61,158 nt of DNA from JAWKHR01 sp041394725 (GCA_041394725.1 JAWKHR010000041.1:1-61158), one strand, 5' to 3'. Numbered from the stretch's first letter, positions 35,572 through 45,155 are shown. The notes: a model not told the origin generated them from the sequence alone. Made by a program: numbers and translations.

Positions 35572-36378
35572 TCAGCGCGGCGCGGCCGACGGGTCGGTGA
35601 AGCCCCAGCGGTCGAAGATCCGCCGCGCCGGCGGCGTCCGGAGGCAGTCGAGCACCCGGGCGGCGTCCGGCGCGGCGTTCGTGGTCAGCGCCGCGGGGTA
35701 GACGATGGGCGGATGCGATCCGGCGGGGAAGTCGTCCACGACGACCACGCCGGGGTCCGCCGCGGCGTCGGTGCGATAGACGATGCCGAGCGGCGCCTCG
35801 GCGCGAGAGACGAGGAGGAGTGCCGCGCGCACGTCCTCGGCCGGCGCGAGGCGATCGGCGACCGAATCCCACACGCCGAGCGACTGCAGCGCGGCCTTCG
35901 CGTACTTGCCGGCCGGCACGACGTCGGGATCCGCCACGGCCAGCCGACCGCCGTCGAGCGCGCCGGCCAGGTCGAAGCCGGGCGCGACCGCAAGCGTCAC
36001 CGGCGCGGACGCGGGCGCGACGAGGACCAGCGCGTTGCCCAGCAGGTCCAGCCGCGAGTCCGTCCGGATGCCGCCCTTCGCCGCCACGTCGTCCATCCAG
36101 GCCTCGTCGGCGGAGATGTAGAGGTCGGCCGGCGCGCCCGCCTCGATCTGCCTGGCGAGCGCGGAGCTGGCGGCGTAGGAGGCGCGGATCGTCGTGCCGG
36201 TGTCCTGCCGGCAGACGTCCATCACCTCGTCGAGCGCGGTGCGGAGCGACGCGGCCGCGAAGATCGTGACCTGGCGGGGGCTCGCGGGGGAACCGCCGCA
36301 GGCGGAGAGGGCCGCGGCGAGGGCGGCCGCCAGCGCGATGGTTCCCGCGAAGCCTCTCCGTTTCGTTCCCGTTCTCAT
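35572..36378 (-). CDS. modA: Molybdate-binding lipoprotein ModA
   Basis: 268 residues. A lipobox (ALAAALSAC) near residue 27 makes it a lipoprotein in the periplasm. It has the ModA blocks VTIFAAASLRTALDEV, ASYAASSALARQIEAGAPADLYISADEAWMD, LLGNALVLVAP, PLGIVYRTDA and the C-terminal FDRWGF. It captures molybdate (or tungstate) for ModBC at 33491-34821. ATG 36378 has AGGAG upstream; in-frame ATGs at 36396 and 36459 would spoil the signal. The separation of modA from modBC by an opposite-strand gene is unusual. Confidence 0.92.
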   Translation of the reverse strand: MRTGTKRRGFAGTIALAAALAAALSACGGSPASPRQVTIFAAASLRTALDEVMDVCRQDTGTTIRASYAASSALARQIEAGAPADLYISADEAWMDDVAAKGGIRTDSRLDLLGNALVLVAPASAPVTLAVAPGFDLAGALDGGRLAVADPDVVPAGKYAKAALQSLGVWDSVADRLAPAEDVRAALLLVSRAEAPLGIVYRTDAAADPGVVVVDDFPAGSHPPIVYPAALTTNAAPDAARVLDCLRTPPARRIFDRWGFTDPSAAPR

Positions 36379-36490
36379 CTGGCGGCTCCTGCTCATCCTC
36401 TCACGCGGGCTGCCGCGGGGCCGTGAACTGCGCTCCGAGGTGGGCGATTCCTGGATCATCCCGCCCCGACCGGTGAGAAGATGACCGCTC

Positions 36491-37078
36491 GTGGCCCCGG
36501 ATTCCGTGCTCGCCAGCCCGCCGGCCGTTTGCTACGCCATCGACGCGGCGGACCGGCTCTCGACCGTCGATGACGGCTGGGCCGCCTTCGCGAAGGCCAA
36601 CGACGGCGCCCACCTGCTGCCGCCCGGCATCATCGGCCGCTCTCTCTGGGACGCCATCTCCGATCACACGACGCGCGACCTGTACCGCGAGATGGTGGAC
36701 CGCGTCCGGCGCGGCCTCGGACCGATCGCGCTGACGTTCAGCTGCGACGCGCCCGGCGAGCGGCGGCGCCTGCACCTGCGGATGGTGGCGGGCGAGCGCG
36801 GGGCGGTCGCGTTCGAGGTCCGCATGCACACGCACGCGCGCGCACCGCAGCGGCTGCTCGACGTCCACGCCAGACGCGCCGGGGCCCTCGTCGAGATGTG
36901 CAGCTGGTGCAAGCGGGTGGTCGGTCCGGGCAAGCGGTGGTTGCCGGTCGAGGAAGCGGTCGAGGCCCTCGCGCTCTTCACGCAGGCCAGCCTGCCGCCG
37001 CTGACCCACGGCATCTGCCCGGATTGCTACGACCTGGTCCTCGCCACGCTGCGGGAGAGCGACCCGAAGGACTCCTGA
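36491..37078 (+). CDS. PAS-like protein with C-terminal CxxC...CxxC metal motif
   Basis: 195 residues. The first about 125 residues look like a PAS fold (YAIDAADRLSTVDDGWAAFAKAND, GRSLWDAISD, then a beta sheet). The end has two cysteine pairs, MCSWCKRV (about 136-143) and HGICPDCYD (about 173-181). This tail is often attached to PAS sensors and probably binds zinc. No output domain is present, so it may signal by protein contact. The start is a GTG at 36491. A strong GC hairpin follows the stop. Confidence 0.7.
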   Translation: MAPDSVLASPPAVCYAIDAADRLSTVDDGWAAFAKANDGAHLLPPGIIGRSLWDAISDHTTRDLYREMVDRVRRGLGPIALTFSCDAPGERRRLHLRMVAGERGAVAFEVRMHTHARAPQRLLDVHARRAGALVEMCSWCKRVVGPGKRWLPVEEAVEALALFTQASLPPLTHGICPDCYDLVLATLRESDPKDS

Positions 37079-37107
37079 ACGGCCGGGCGAGGCCCGCCCG
37101 GGCCGTT
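37079..37107 (+). terminator. GC-rich hairpin followed by T residues
   Basis: ACGGCC-GGGCG pairs with CGCCC-GGGCCGT, with one bulged base and a short loop, followed by TTT. It starts immediately after the stop of the PAS/zinc gene, so it is probably its intrinsic terminator. Confidence 0.5.
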
Positions 37108-37170
37108 TGCGCGGCCGCCCGCCGCTGTCGTCGCGCATCATCGGGGCCGATAACGGCTGAAAAAGGCCCG

Positions 37171-37458
37171 CCATGGAGCATGGAGAACGTGGGGAAGGCG
37201 GGGCCATGGAGACGTGGGGCGACGGGGGAACCGTGGGGAGAACTTTGGATCCTTTTCGTTTCGGTCCTCCTGCTCCTGCATCGTCTTCCTGCAGCCGCCG
37301 GCTTCCTTCTGATGCCCTCCACTGGGGATCCAGCCTGGCGCTCTGTCCGTCCTTGATCCGCACTCCCCACGTCCCCCCCTCGCCCCACCTCCCCAAGGCC
37401 CCTGCGTTACCCCAGTGCCCCCAGTGCCCCCAGGTCCCCATGTCCCCCACGCCCTCCA
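37171..37458. repeat. 300-bp inverted-repeat element, copy 1 (GGGGACGTGGGG units)
   Basis: Left arm 37171-37239 and right arm 37363-37458 are built from iterated GTGGGG/CCATGG-type units and are imperfect reverse complements. The roughly 120-bp middle resembles that of copy 2 (blocks CGTTTCGGT, CTCCTG, GTCCGTCCTTGA). The element ends seven bases before the ATGTCTGAG start of the permease gene at 37465. The arms of this copy are the least alike of the three. Confidence 0.75.
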
Positions 37459-37464
37459 AAGCCC

Positions 37465-39950
37465 ATGTCTGAGCCCGCTACGCGCTGCGCCGTCTGAGGG
37501 CGGCGCCGACCTTCACGCTCTTCTCCATCGTCACCCTTGCCCTCGGCATCGGCGCGGCGACGGCCGCGTACTCGGCGATGTACGCGCTCGTGCTCCGGCC
37601 GCGCGGGTTCGAGAGCGACGGGTTGATCGGCGTGAAATACGCGATCGCGGCCAACGCGCCGGCGCCCGTGTCCTTCCGGGACTACCGGCAGGTCGAGGCC
37701 CGGCAGCAGGCCCTCGCGAGCCTCGCCGCGTGGGTGAACGTGCCGTCGGTGACGATCGCGAGCGGCGATCGCAGCGAGTTCGTCCAGCTCGAGGCGGTCA
37801 CCGGCAGCTACTTCGACACCCTGCGCGTCCAGCCCGCCGCCGGTCGCCTCATCCAACCGGCCGACGATGAGCCGGGCGCGGAGGGCGTGATCGTGCTGGC
37901 GGACTGGGCGTGGCGCCAGCTGTTCGACGCGGATCCCGCGATCGTCGGCCGGACCGTCCGGATCGCCCAGCGGCCCGTGCAGGTGGTTGGCGTGGCGCCG
38001 GCGGGATTTCGCGGCGCCGATACGCTGCTCGTGACGCAGTACGCCGGGTGGGTGCCGCTGTCCTTCGTGCCGTCGATTCGCGACCAGCGGCCGCTCCGGG
38101 TGGCCGGTCGCCTGGCGCCCGGACGCGGCGTCGATTCGGCGGGCGCGGAGCTCGAGGCCATCGGTCGCCGGCTCGACGCGGAGGATCCGCTGCCACCGGC
38201 GTCGCTGGCCGGCGGTGCCAGCCGACCCCGCACACGGAGCTGGTCGGCGGTGGCGTTCGACGACTCGATCGGCGTGGCCTCGGCCAGCGAGGGCGGCCGG
38301 ATCGTGATGGCGCTGCCGCTCCTCGTGCTGCTCGTGGCGTGCACGAACCTGACGAACCTCGTCGTCTCGCGCGGGACGGCGCGACGGCAGGAGCTGGCGA
38401 TTCGCGGCGCGCTCGGCGGGTCGCGGTGGCGCCTGATCCGCGATGAGCTGGGCGAGACGGTGGTCCTCGCCGGCACCGGCGGGTTCCTCGGCGCGCTCGT
38501 GACGCACGGGCTGCTCACCTGGACGGTGGCGACGCTGCGCGAGCCACTCGCGCCGTACCTGCCGATGACGCGCATCGAGTGGCGGCTGGAGCCGGTCGTC
38601 TTCGTGGCGGCCGGCGGCGCGGCGCTTCTCGCGATGGTCGTGGCCGGCCTGCTTCCGGCGTGGCAGATGACGCGCGCCGGCCGGCTGCCGGGACTCACGA
38701 CCGATCCGCTCGGCGCGCTGCCGCGCTGGCGCGGCCGCAGCAACCTGATCGCCCTGCAGGTCGGCGTGTCGGTCGCGCTCTTCCTGCTGACCGTCATCGC
38801 CGTCCGGTTCATCGTCGTGCCCCCGAACCGCTCGCCGCTTGGCGACCTCGGCCGCGGCCTCGAGCGCATCGTCGTGGCCAGCGTGCCGCTGACGGCGCAG
38901 CAGCTCGACGAGCCGCGCGCGCGGGAAACGCTGGACCGGATCGTGCGGTCGGCGCGTGCGATGCCCGGCCTCGAGGACGTGGCGCTGGCCAGCGAGATTC
39001 CGGGCCTCGGCTTCGTCGGCGGCCGGTCCGGTGCGTTCATCGCGCCGGCGGGCGAAGCCCTGGTGACGAAGTCCCGACCCGGCGTCGAGACGTCGCCGTC
39101 CGCGCCGCTCGTCTCGGTGACGCCGGAGTTCTTCGACCTGCTCCACTTGAGGCCCGCCGCCGGCCGCCTCCTCTCCGACGACGACCGCGCGGGGTCGCGG
39201 ACGGCGATGGTCGTCAACGCGCGACTGGCGGAGCGGCTGTTCGGGCAGGCGGCGGCCGTGGGACGCGTGGTGCGCCTGGAACGCCAGGTTCGCGATCCCG
39301 TCGCGGAAGAGGCCGTGGTCGTCGGCGTTCTTGCCGCTTCCGATCTGGACAGCGACCAGGATCGGCAAGGCGTGGCCTACGTGCCCTTCGCGCAGCAGTA
39401 CGCGCCGACGATGATCGTCCTCGGCCGGTCGGCGTCGGCGGATTCGCGGCCGATGGTCGGCGCGCTCACGTCGGCGATCCGGCGCGTCGATCCCGGGCTG
39501 GCCGTGCTCATCTCGGGCCGCGCGGACGTGATGGCCGCCGGTCCCTTCGCGTTTCTCCGTTTCCTGGCAACGGTCTGTGGCGGCCTGGCCACGCTGGCGC
39601 TGGTGCTGGCGATGGGCGGGCTGTACGGGGTCCTGTCGCACGTGGTGGCGCACCGGAACCGCGAGATGGGGATCCGAATTGCGCTCGGCGCCGAACCGCG
39701 GCGAATCGTCCGGATGATCCTGCGCAACGGCTTCCGGCCGGTCGTCGAGGGCCTGTTCATCGGCGTCGCGTCGGCCTGGGTGATCCGGCAGATCCTGCAG
39801 CTCGGCTTCACCGCGACGCTGTCGTCGCTGGACGTCACCATGGTCGCGCTGGCCGTCCTGCCGCTCATCGCGGCGGCCTCGATCGCCGCGTATCTCCCTG
39901 CACGGCGCGCGTCGCGGGTGGACCCGAACGTGGCTCTCCGGGATCTTTAG
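37465..39950 (+). CDS. ADOP family permease with apparent 1-base frameshift at codon 4
   Basis: About 828 residues if repaired. The frame from 37473 on encodes RYALRRLRAAPTFTLFS and the first membrane helix (IVTLALGIGAATAAYS). The only start in register with that frame is 37578, which would lose this helix. ATG 37465 (MSEP) lies in the right place and matches the start of the next permease (MSEFVRAFRRLRA), but one base is missing in the CCC run after GAG. The remainder is a complete two-half MacB/FtsX permease ending PARRASRVDPNVALRDL. It is either a recent frameshift or a sequence error. The closest relative in the window is the gene at 40280. Confidence 0.8.
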
Positions 39951-40262
39951 GGGACGTGGGGCACTTGGCGTGAAGGAGGGCATGGAGGACGTGGAGAAAG
40001 GCGGGGCCATGGGGACGTGGGGCGACGGGGGCGCCGTGGGGAGAGCGTTGAATCTTTCTCGTTCCGTTTCTCCTGAGCCTGGGTCTCTTGCCTTCAGCCT
40101 CCTGCTTCTTGCTGATTCGCGCCGCTCCGGGTCTGTTCGTGCCCTCTATCCGTCACTGACCCGAACTCCCCACGTGCTCCCGTCGCCCCACGTCCCCATG
40201 GCCCCGGCTTTCTCCATGGTCTCCACGGCCCCTGTGTTCCCCGTGGCCTCCACGCCCTCCAT
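39951..40262. repeat. 300-bp inverted-repeat element, copy 2 (GGGGACGTGGGG units)
   Basis: Left arm 39951-40044, right arm 40165-40260. The inner about 50 bp of the arms are almost perfect reverse complements around CCATGGGGACGTGGGGCGAC. The middle about 120 bp is pyrimidine-rich and related to that of copy 1. It starts directly after the stop codon of the permease ending at 39950 and ends 17 bp before the next permease start, so it fills the whole gap. A folded RNA would be a long hairpin. Confidence 0.8.
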
Positions 40263-40279
40263 GGCCACCACTCACGCCA

Positions 40280-42790
40280 ATGTCTGAGTTCGTCCGCGCG
40301 TTCCGCAGGCTCCGCGCGACGCCGGTCTTCACAGCCTTCGCGGTCGCGTCGCTGGCGCTGGGACTCGGTGTCACCACGGCCGCCTACTCCGTGATCCACA
40401 CCATGCTGTGGCAGTCGGTCGGCATCGCGGACGAGGACACGCTCGTCTTCGTCGATCGGTATCCGTCCACCCTGTCGTCGGTCCGCGATTCGATGAGCGT
40501 GGGCGACCTGGCGGATCTCGAGCGAGACCAGCGCAGCTTCGCGGGTCTTGCCGCGTGGGCGCCGGTCGGCGGCAACCTGCGTCACGGCGCCGCGACGGAG
40601 TTCGTCGTCATGGACGCGGTCAACGGCGGGTACTTCGGCACGCTCGGCGTCCGGGCCGCGCGGGGACGGGTCATCGGCCCGGCGGACGCCGATCGGGGCG
40701 CGGCGGCCGTCGTCGTGCTGCAGGAGCAGTTCTGGCGCCGGCGCCTCGCGGCGGATCCCGCCATCGTCGGACGGACGGTGACGATCGGCGACGTGCCCTT
40801 CACGGTGATCGGGATCGCGCCGGCCGGGTTCCGCGGGCTCGTCGAGGGCGGGTTCGGCGGCGCGGACGCCTGGATCCCGCTCGCCGCGGCCGGCCGCCTG
40901 TCCGGGCCGCTGGTGCCGGCGGGCCTGTTGTCGTCGGATCGGGACCGGCGCCCGCTGACGGTTGCCGCGCGCCTGCGCCCGGCGACCTCGATCGAGGCGG
41001 CCGGCGCGGAGTTGCGCGTGATCGGTGCCGGCCTGGATGCGGCGTACCCACTGCACCAGCGACTCTCCGGCGGCGGCACCATCGGGATCCCCCGGGAATG
41101 GAGCGCGCGACCGGCCGGCGACGTGCTCTCGGGTGTCACCGGCCCGACGTCGGGACTGGGTCTCGCGATGATCCTGCTCGTCGCGCTGGTCCTGCTCGTC
41201 GCGTGCACGAACCTCGCGAACCTGATGCTCGCGCGCGGCGCCCTGCGGCAGGTGGACGTCGCCGTGCAGCGCGCGCTCGGCGCCTCGCGGTGGCACTTGG
41301 TGCGCACGCCGTTCGTCGAGGCCGTGCTGATCGCGATTGCCGGCGGCGCGGCGGCCCTGGCCGTCACGCGCGTGCTGCTCACGCTCGCGACGACGGACCT
41401 CCCGATTTCGGCGGGTCGGGTGATCGCGTTCGAGCCGCGGCTGAACGTGCCCGTGCTCGCGGCGGCGGCCCTGGCGCTGGTCCTGTCGCTGGTCGTGTTC
41501 GGATTGTGGCCGGCGTGGCGGCTGGCCACGACGGCGTCAGCCCCGACGGGCCACGACGCGTCGCCGGCCGGCGCCACGCGTTGGCGGACGGGCCGCAGCC
41601 TGATCAGCTGGCAGGTCGCCGTCTCCGCGGGATTCTTCCTGATGGCGGCGCTGTGCGTCCGGGCGCTCGATGCGAGCGGCGGGTATCGGCCGGGCAGCGA
41701 CCTCGAGCAGCTCGCCGTCGCGCAGGTGCAGTTCGATGAGGCCGGCATGACCACGTCGTCGATCGCCCAGGAGGCGGCGGCGGTGCTCGGGGCGCTGGAG
41801 CGCCACCGGCAGACGGACAAGGCCGCCGTCATGGCGGGCGTGCCGCTGGGATGGCCGCGGCGCGTGCCGGGTGTCCAGGTGTCGGCCGCCGCTGCCGGGA
41901 CGCCGGAGGCTTCGGCGTCGAAGGACCTGTTCGTGCCGCTGGTCGCCGCGACTGACGGTGTCTTCGACGTGGTGGGGGTGTCCCTCGAGGCGGGCCGGCC
42001 CTTCGACGAGCGTGATGGTGCGGGATCGGACCCAGTCGTCGTGATGAGCGAGTCGGCGGCGCGGGCGATCTTCGCCGCCCCAGACCCGCGCGCCGTCGTC
42101 GGCCGGCCGATCGTGTTCGGGGACGTGGGCCCCGGCGGCGCGATCCGCGCCGCCAGGCCCGCGACGGTCATCGGCATCGTGTCGGACCTGGACGTCGATG
42201 CGGACGACAAGCCGCTGCTGTACGTGCCCCTGGCGCAGCGTCCGAGCGGACGGATGCAGGTCGTCGCGCACGCGATCGGCGACCCGGAGCGCGCCGTGGC
42301 GGCCGTGCGGGCGTCGGTCCGGGCCGCGGTGCCAGACGCACTCGTGACGGTGGCCGGATCGGGCCTGGTCGTGCTCGCGCCGGCGTACGCGGTGTTCCGC
42401 CACGTGCCGCGCATCGCGCTGGCGCTTGGCGCGCTGGCGCTGGTGCTGGCGATGGTGGGGCTCTACGGCGTGCTCTCGCAGCTCGTCACGGCCCGCGCGC
42501 GCGAGATGGGCGTGCGCCTGGCGCTCGGCGCGACGCCGCGGCAGATCCGGCGGCTGGTCGTGCGCGAGGGCTTCCGCCCGGTGATCGACGGCGTCGTGCT
42601 CGGCCTGATCGCCGGCGGCCTCGGCCGGCTGCTGCTCATCCCGTTGTTCTCACAGCCCCTGTCGCTCGTCGATCCGCTGGTGTTCGTGCTGGCCCCGCTG
42701 CCCCTCGTCGTGGCCGCGCTCGTCGCGTGCGCCCTGCCCGCATGGCGGGCGGCGCGGGTGGAGCCGAACGTCGCTCTTCGTGATTTGTAG
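40280..42790 (+). CDS. ADOP family permease, intact copy
   Basis: 836 residues. It begins MSEFVRAFRRLRATPVFTAF and TM1 follows (about 20-42). Periplasmic domain 1 runs to about 285, with an FtsX unit at about 290-430, containing LLVACTNLANLMLARGALRQ. TM5 lies near 445, then periplasmic domain 2, and a C-terminal FtsX unit (about 700-836) contains GLYGVLSQLVTARAREMGVRLALGA and the end PAWRAARVEPNVALRDL. There is no prefix domain and no PadR partner. It is probably a tandem duplicate of the preceding gene. An ABC ATPase would have to be supplied from elsewhere, or the protein works without one. Function is inferred only from the MacB fold. Confidence 0.9.
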   Translation: MSEFVRAFRRLRATPVFTAFAVASLALGLGVTTAAYSVIHTMLWQSVGIADEDTLVFVDRYPSTLSSVRDSMSVGDLADLERDQRSFAGLAAWAPVGGNLRHGAATEFVVMDAVNGGYFGTLGVRAARGRVIGPADADRGAAAVVVLQEQFWRRRLAADPAIVGRTVTIGDVPFTVIGIAPAGFRGLVEGGFGGADAWIPLAAAGRLSGPLVPAGLLSSDRDRRPLTVAARLRPATSIEAAGAELRVIGAGLDAAYPLHQRLSGGGTIGIPREWSARPAGDVLSGVTGPTSGLGLAMILLVALVLLVACTNLANLMLARGALRQVDVAVQRALGASRWHLVRTPFVEAVLIAIAGGAAALAVTRVLLTLATTDLPISAGRVIAFEPRLNVPVLAAAALALVLSLVVFGLWPAWRLATTASAPTGHDASPAGATRWRTGRSLISWQVAVSAGFFLMAALCVRALDASGGYRPGSDLEQLAVAQVQFDEAGMTTSSIAQEAAAVLGALERHRQTDKAAVMAGVPLGWPRRVPGVQVSAAAAGTPEASASKDLFVPLVAATDGVFDVVGVSLEAGRPFDERDGAGSDPVVVMSESAARAIFAAPDPRAVVGRPIVFGDVGPGGAIRAARPATVIGIVSDLDVDADDKPLLYVPLAQRPSGRMQVVAHAIGDPERAVAAVRASVRAAVPDALVTVAGSGLVVLAPAYAVFRHVPRIALALGALALVLAMVGLYGVLSQLVTARAREMGVRLALGATPRQIRRLVVREGFRPVIDGVVLGLIAGGLGRLLLIPLFSQPLSLVDPLVFVLAPLPLVVAALVACALPAWRAARVEPNVALRDL

Positions 42791-43120
42791 AACGTGGGGG
42801 AGATGGAGGACGTGGGGAAAGCAACGGGCCATGGGGACGTGGGGCGACGGGGGACGTGGGGAGAGCGATCGATCTTTCGGGAGCGTCAGGATTTCCATGT
42901 GTGAGGCGCGTTTGGTTCTTGCGGCCGTCGGGCGCCTGCACTGGAGCGCCCGCCGCTCTCTCCGGGCAGCGTAAGGCTTCTCAGACCTGCCTCGTGAGCC
43001 GATCCCACCGATCAGTCATCCGCTCTCCCCACGTCCCCCCGTCGCCCCACGTCCCCATGGCCCGTTGCTCTCCCCACGTCCCCATGTTCCCCATGTCCCC
43101 CATGTCCCCCACCATCCCCA
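42791..43120. repeat. 300-bp inverted-repeat element, copy 3, overlapping a coding tail
   Basis: Left arm 42791-42867 and right arm 43021-43120. About 54 bp at the inner ends are near-perfect reverse complements, including CCATGGGGACGTGGGGCGAC. The middle is longer (about 150 bp) and less similar to copies 1 and 2. It starts right after the stop of the permease at 42790. The right arm is also the last about 36 codons of the minus-strand antiporter gene, giving a His/Gly/Asp-rich repeat tail. Confidence 0.8.
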
Positions 43121-45105
43121 AAGAGCCGGGTGGCGTCCCCCACCTGCCCCGGCAGTCCGATGACGGCGAGCCGATCGCCGGCCTGAATCGTCTCCTCGGG
43201 CGCGGGATTGGACGTGATGGCGTCGCCGCGTCCGATGGCGACGATCGTCGCGCCGGTGCGGCTCCGCAGGCGTGAGTCGGCGATCGACCGGCCCGCCAGG
43301 GGGCTGTCGTCCGGCACGGTGACCCAGCTCAGCTCCATCGCGGTGCTCGCGTGCAGCAGGTCCGCGAGCATGCGCGCGCGCTCGGGGCTCGGTCGCTCGG
43401 TCTCGTCCAGGCCCTCGCGGCGGACGAGCTCGGTGTACTTCTGCACCTCGGCCGCCGGCAGCGCGAGATCCAGCAGCGTACGGCGCACGATTTCCAGTCC
43501 GCCCTCGAGTTCCGGCCGGACGACCTCCTCGACGCCGACCGCACGCAGCCGTTTCGCGCCGTCGAACGTGGACGCGCGCGCGATGATCGGCATCGACGGC
43601 GCGCGGCGACGCGCCGTGACCGCCACCGTCATCACGGCGGCATCGTCGGGCAGTGTGATCACGAGGGCGCGCGCGTGGTCGAGCTCCGCGTGATCGAGGA
43701 TCTCGGAGTTGCCCGCGTCGCCGAAGAGCACCGGCACGCGCAGCTCGACGAGCTTCGCCAGGCGGCGCGGATCGGACTCGACGACCAGCCGCGGAATGTC
43801 CATCTGCCCCAGCGCCTCCGCGATGTGCCGGCCGACGCGTCCGCACCCGACGATGACGACGTGGTCGTGCAGGCGTGGCGGCGGCGGCAGCGCGGGCGTG
43901 CCGTGGCGGTCGAGCCAGTTCCAGAGGCGCGGCCGTCGCCGCAGCGCGCGCTCGGCGGGCTCGACGAGCCGGACCACGAGCGGGTTGATCGTGATCGACA
44001 CGATCGCGCCAGCCAGGATCAGGCCGTGCGTGTCCTGGTCGATCAGGTTCAGCGCCAGGCCCGACTGCGCGACGATGAACGAGAACTCGCCGATCTGGCC
44101 GCGGCCCGCCGTGAGCACGAGCACCGTGCGCGCCGAGCTCGGCAGGAGCGCGACGATGCCGCCCGCGATGAGGCCCTTGAGGACGATGATCACGAACGAG
44201 AGGATCAGCACGCGGTCCCAGGAGTCGACCAGCGACATCGGGTTGACCAGCATCCCGACCGAGACGAAGAACACGACGGCGAAGGCCTCGCGGAAGGGCA
44301 GCAGGTCGGCGCTGATCTGGTGACTGAAGGGCGACTCGCTCACGACCACGCCGGCGACAAAGGCGCCGAGCGCGAGCGAGACGCCGAAGAACGCCGACGA
44401 GGCGAGCGCGGTGCCGGCCGCGACGGTGAGCGCGACCAGGACGAACAGCTCGCGTGACCGCGTGTGGACCACGAGGCCGAGGAGCCACGGCACCACGCGG
44501 TCGCCCACGACCAGCATCAGGCCGACGAACAGCGCCGCCTTGACCACCGCCCAGACGGCCGTCAGCGGCCCGCCGGCCTGGTCGGGCCGGCCGAAGAGCA
44601 CGGGGAGCAGGACCAGGATCGCGACGGTCAGCAGGTCCTCGAACACCAGCCAGCCGATGGCGACACGGCCGGCCGGCGTGTTCGTCCAGCCGTGGTCCAT
44701 CAGGCTGCGCATGACGACGACGGTGCTTGCGACGGAGATCGCGATGCCGAGCACCCAGGCGCCGCCCGTCGAAAGCCCCCACCAGCGCCCGAGCCCGTAG
44801 CCGATGCCGGCGACCGCGACGAGCTGGAGCAGCGCGCCCGGCATCGCCACGCGCCGCACCTGCCAGAGGTCGCGGAACGAGAAGTGGATGCCGACGCCGA
44901 ACATCAGCAGGATCACGCCGAACTCGGCGAGCTGACCGATGATGGCCTCGTCGGCGTGGTAGCCCGGCGTGAACGGTCCGAGCGCCACGCCCGCCAGCAG
45001 GTAGCCGACGATGGTCGGCAACCCCAGGCGCCGCGCGATCAGTCCCCCCGCGAGCGCATAGGCGAGCGCGACCGAGACGCTGATGAGGAGGGGGAGCTCG
45101 TGCAC
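43012..45105 (-). CDS. KefB-type cation:proton antiporter (CPA2) with TrkA domains and repeat-derived tail
   Basis: 697 residues. Residues about 1-385 form the CPA2 transporter with 12-13 helices (GLPTIVGYLLAGVALGPFTP, VFFVSVGMLVNP, GRGQIGEFSFIVAQ). Then comes an RCK/TrkA-N NAD-binding domain (about 410-530, VVIVGCGRVGRHIAEAL) and a TrkA-C domain (about 590-665, ending AGDRLAVIGLP). It should exchange K+ or Na+ for H+ across the inner membrane under nucleotide control. The last about 36 residues (GGHGGHGEHGDVGR, then GHGDVGRRGDVGRADD) are the translation of the neighbouring repeat element and are not a family feature. The start is a GTG at 45105. Confidence 0.9.
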   Translation of the reverse strand: MHELPLLISVSVALAYALAGGLIARRLGLPTIVGYLLAGVALGPFTPGYHADEAIIGQLAEFGVILLMFGVGIHFSFRDLWQVRRVAMPGALLQLVAVAGIGYGLGRWWGLSTGGAWVLGIAISVASTVVVMRSLMDHGWTNTPAGRVAIGWLVFEDLLTVAILVLLPVLFGRPDQAGGPLTAVWAVVKAALFVGLMLVVGDRVVPWLLGLVVHTRSRELFVLVALTVAAGTALASSAFFGVSLALGAFVAGVVVSESPFSHQISADLLPFREAFAVVFFVSVGMLVNPMSLVDSWDRVLILSFVIIVLKGLIAGGIVALLPSSARTVLVLTAGRGQIGEFSFIVAQSGLALNLIDQDTHGLILAGAIVSITINPLVVRLVEPAERALRRRPRLWNWLDRHGTPALPPPPRLHDHVVIVGCGRVGRHIAEALGQMDIPRLVVESDPRRLAKLVELRVPVLFGDAGNSEILDHAELDHARALVITLPDDAAVMTVAVTARRRAPSMPIIARASTFDGAKRLRAVGVEEVVRPELEGGLEIVRRTLLDLALPAAEVQKYTELVRREGLDETERPSPERARMLADLLHASTAMELSWVTVPDDSPLAGRSIADSRLRSRTGATIVAIGRGDAITSNPAPEETIQAGDRLAVIGLPGQVGDATRLFGDGGGHGGHGEHGDVGRATGHGDVGRRGDVGRADD

Positions 45106-45118
45106 GAGAGCATCATAG

Positions 45119-45155
45119 GAGGTCCTGACGGTCCCAGGGTCCCAGGGTTCGTGGC
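45119..45155. repeat. GGGTCC-type iterated palindrome between divergent genes
   Basis: A short run of GGTCC/GGGTCCC units about 14 bp upstream of the antiporter start and 100 bp before the next gene. It belongs to the same unit family as 5256, 8519 and 47752, but here it is at gene starts instead of ends. Confidence 0.55.

Noticed and set aside
37465..42790. ADOP genes as complete MacB-type ABC exporters
   Set aside because: No ABC ATPase or membrane-fusion protein gene is adjacent. The only ATPase domain of that class nearby is ModC, which belongs with ModB.
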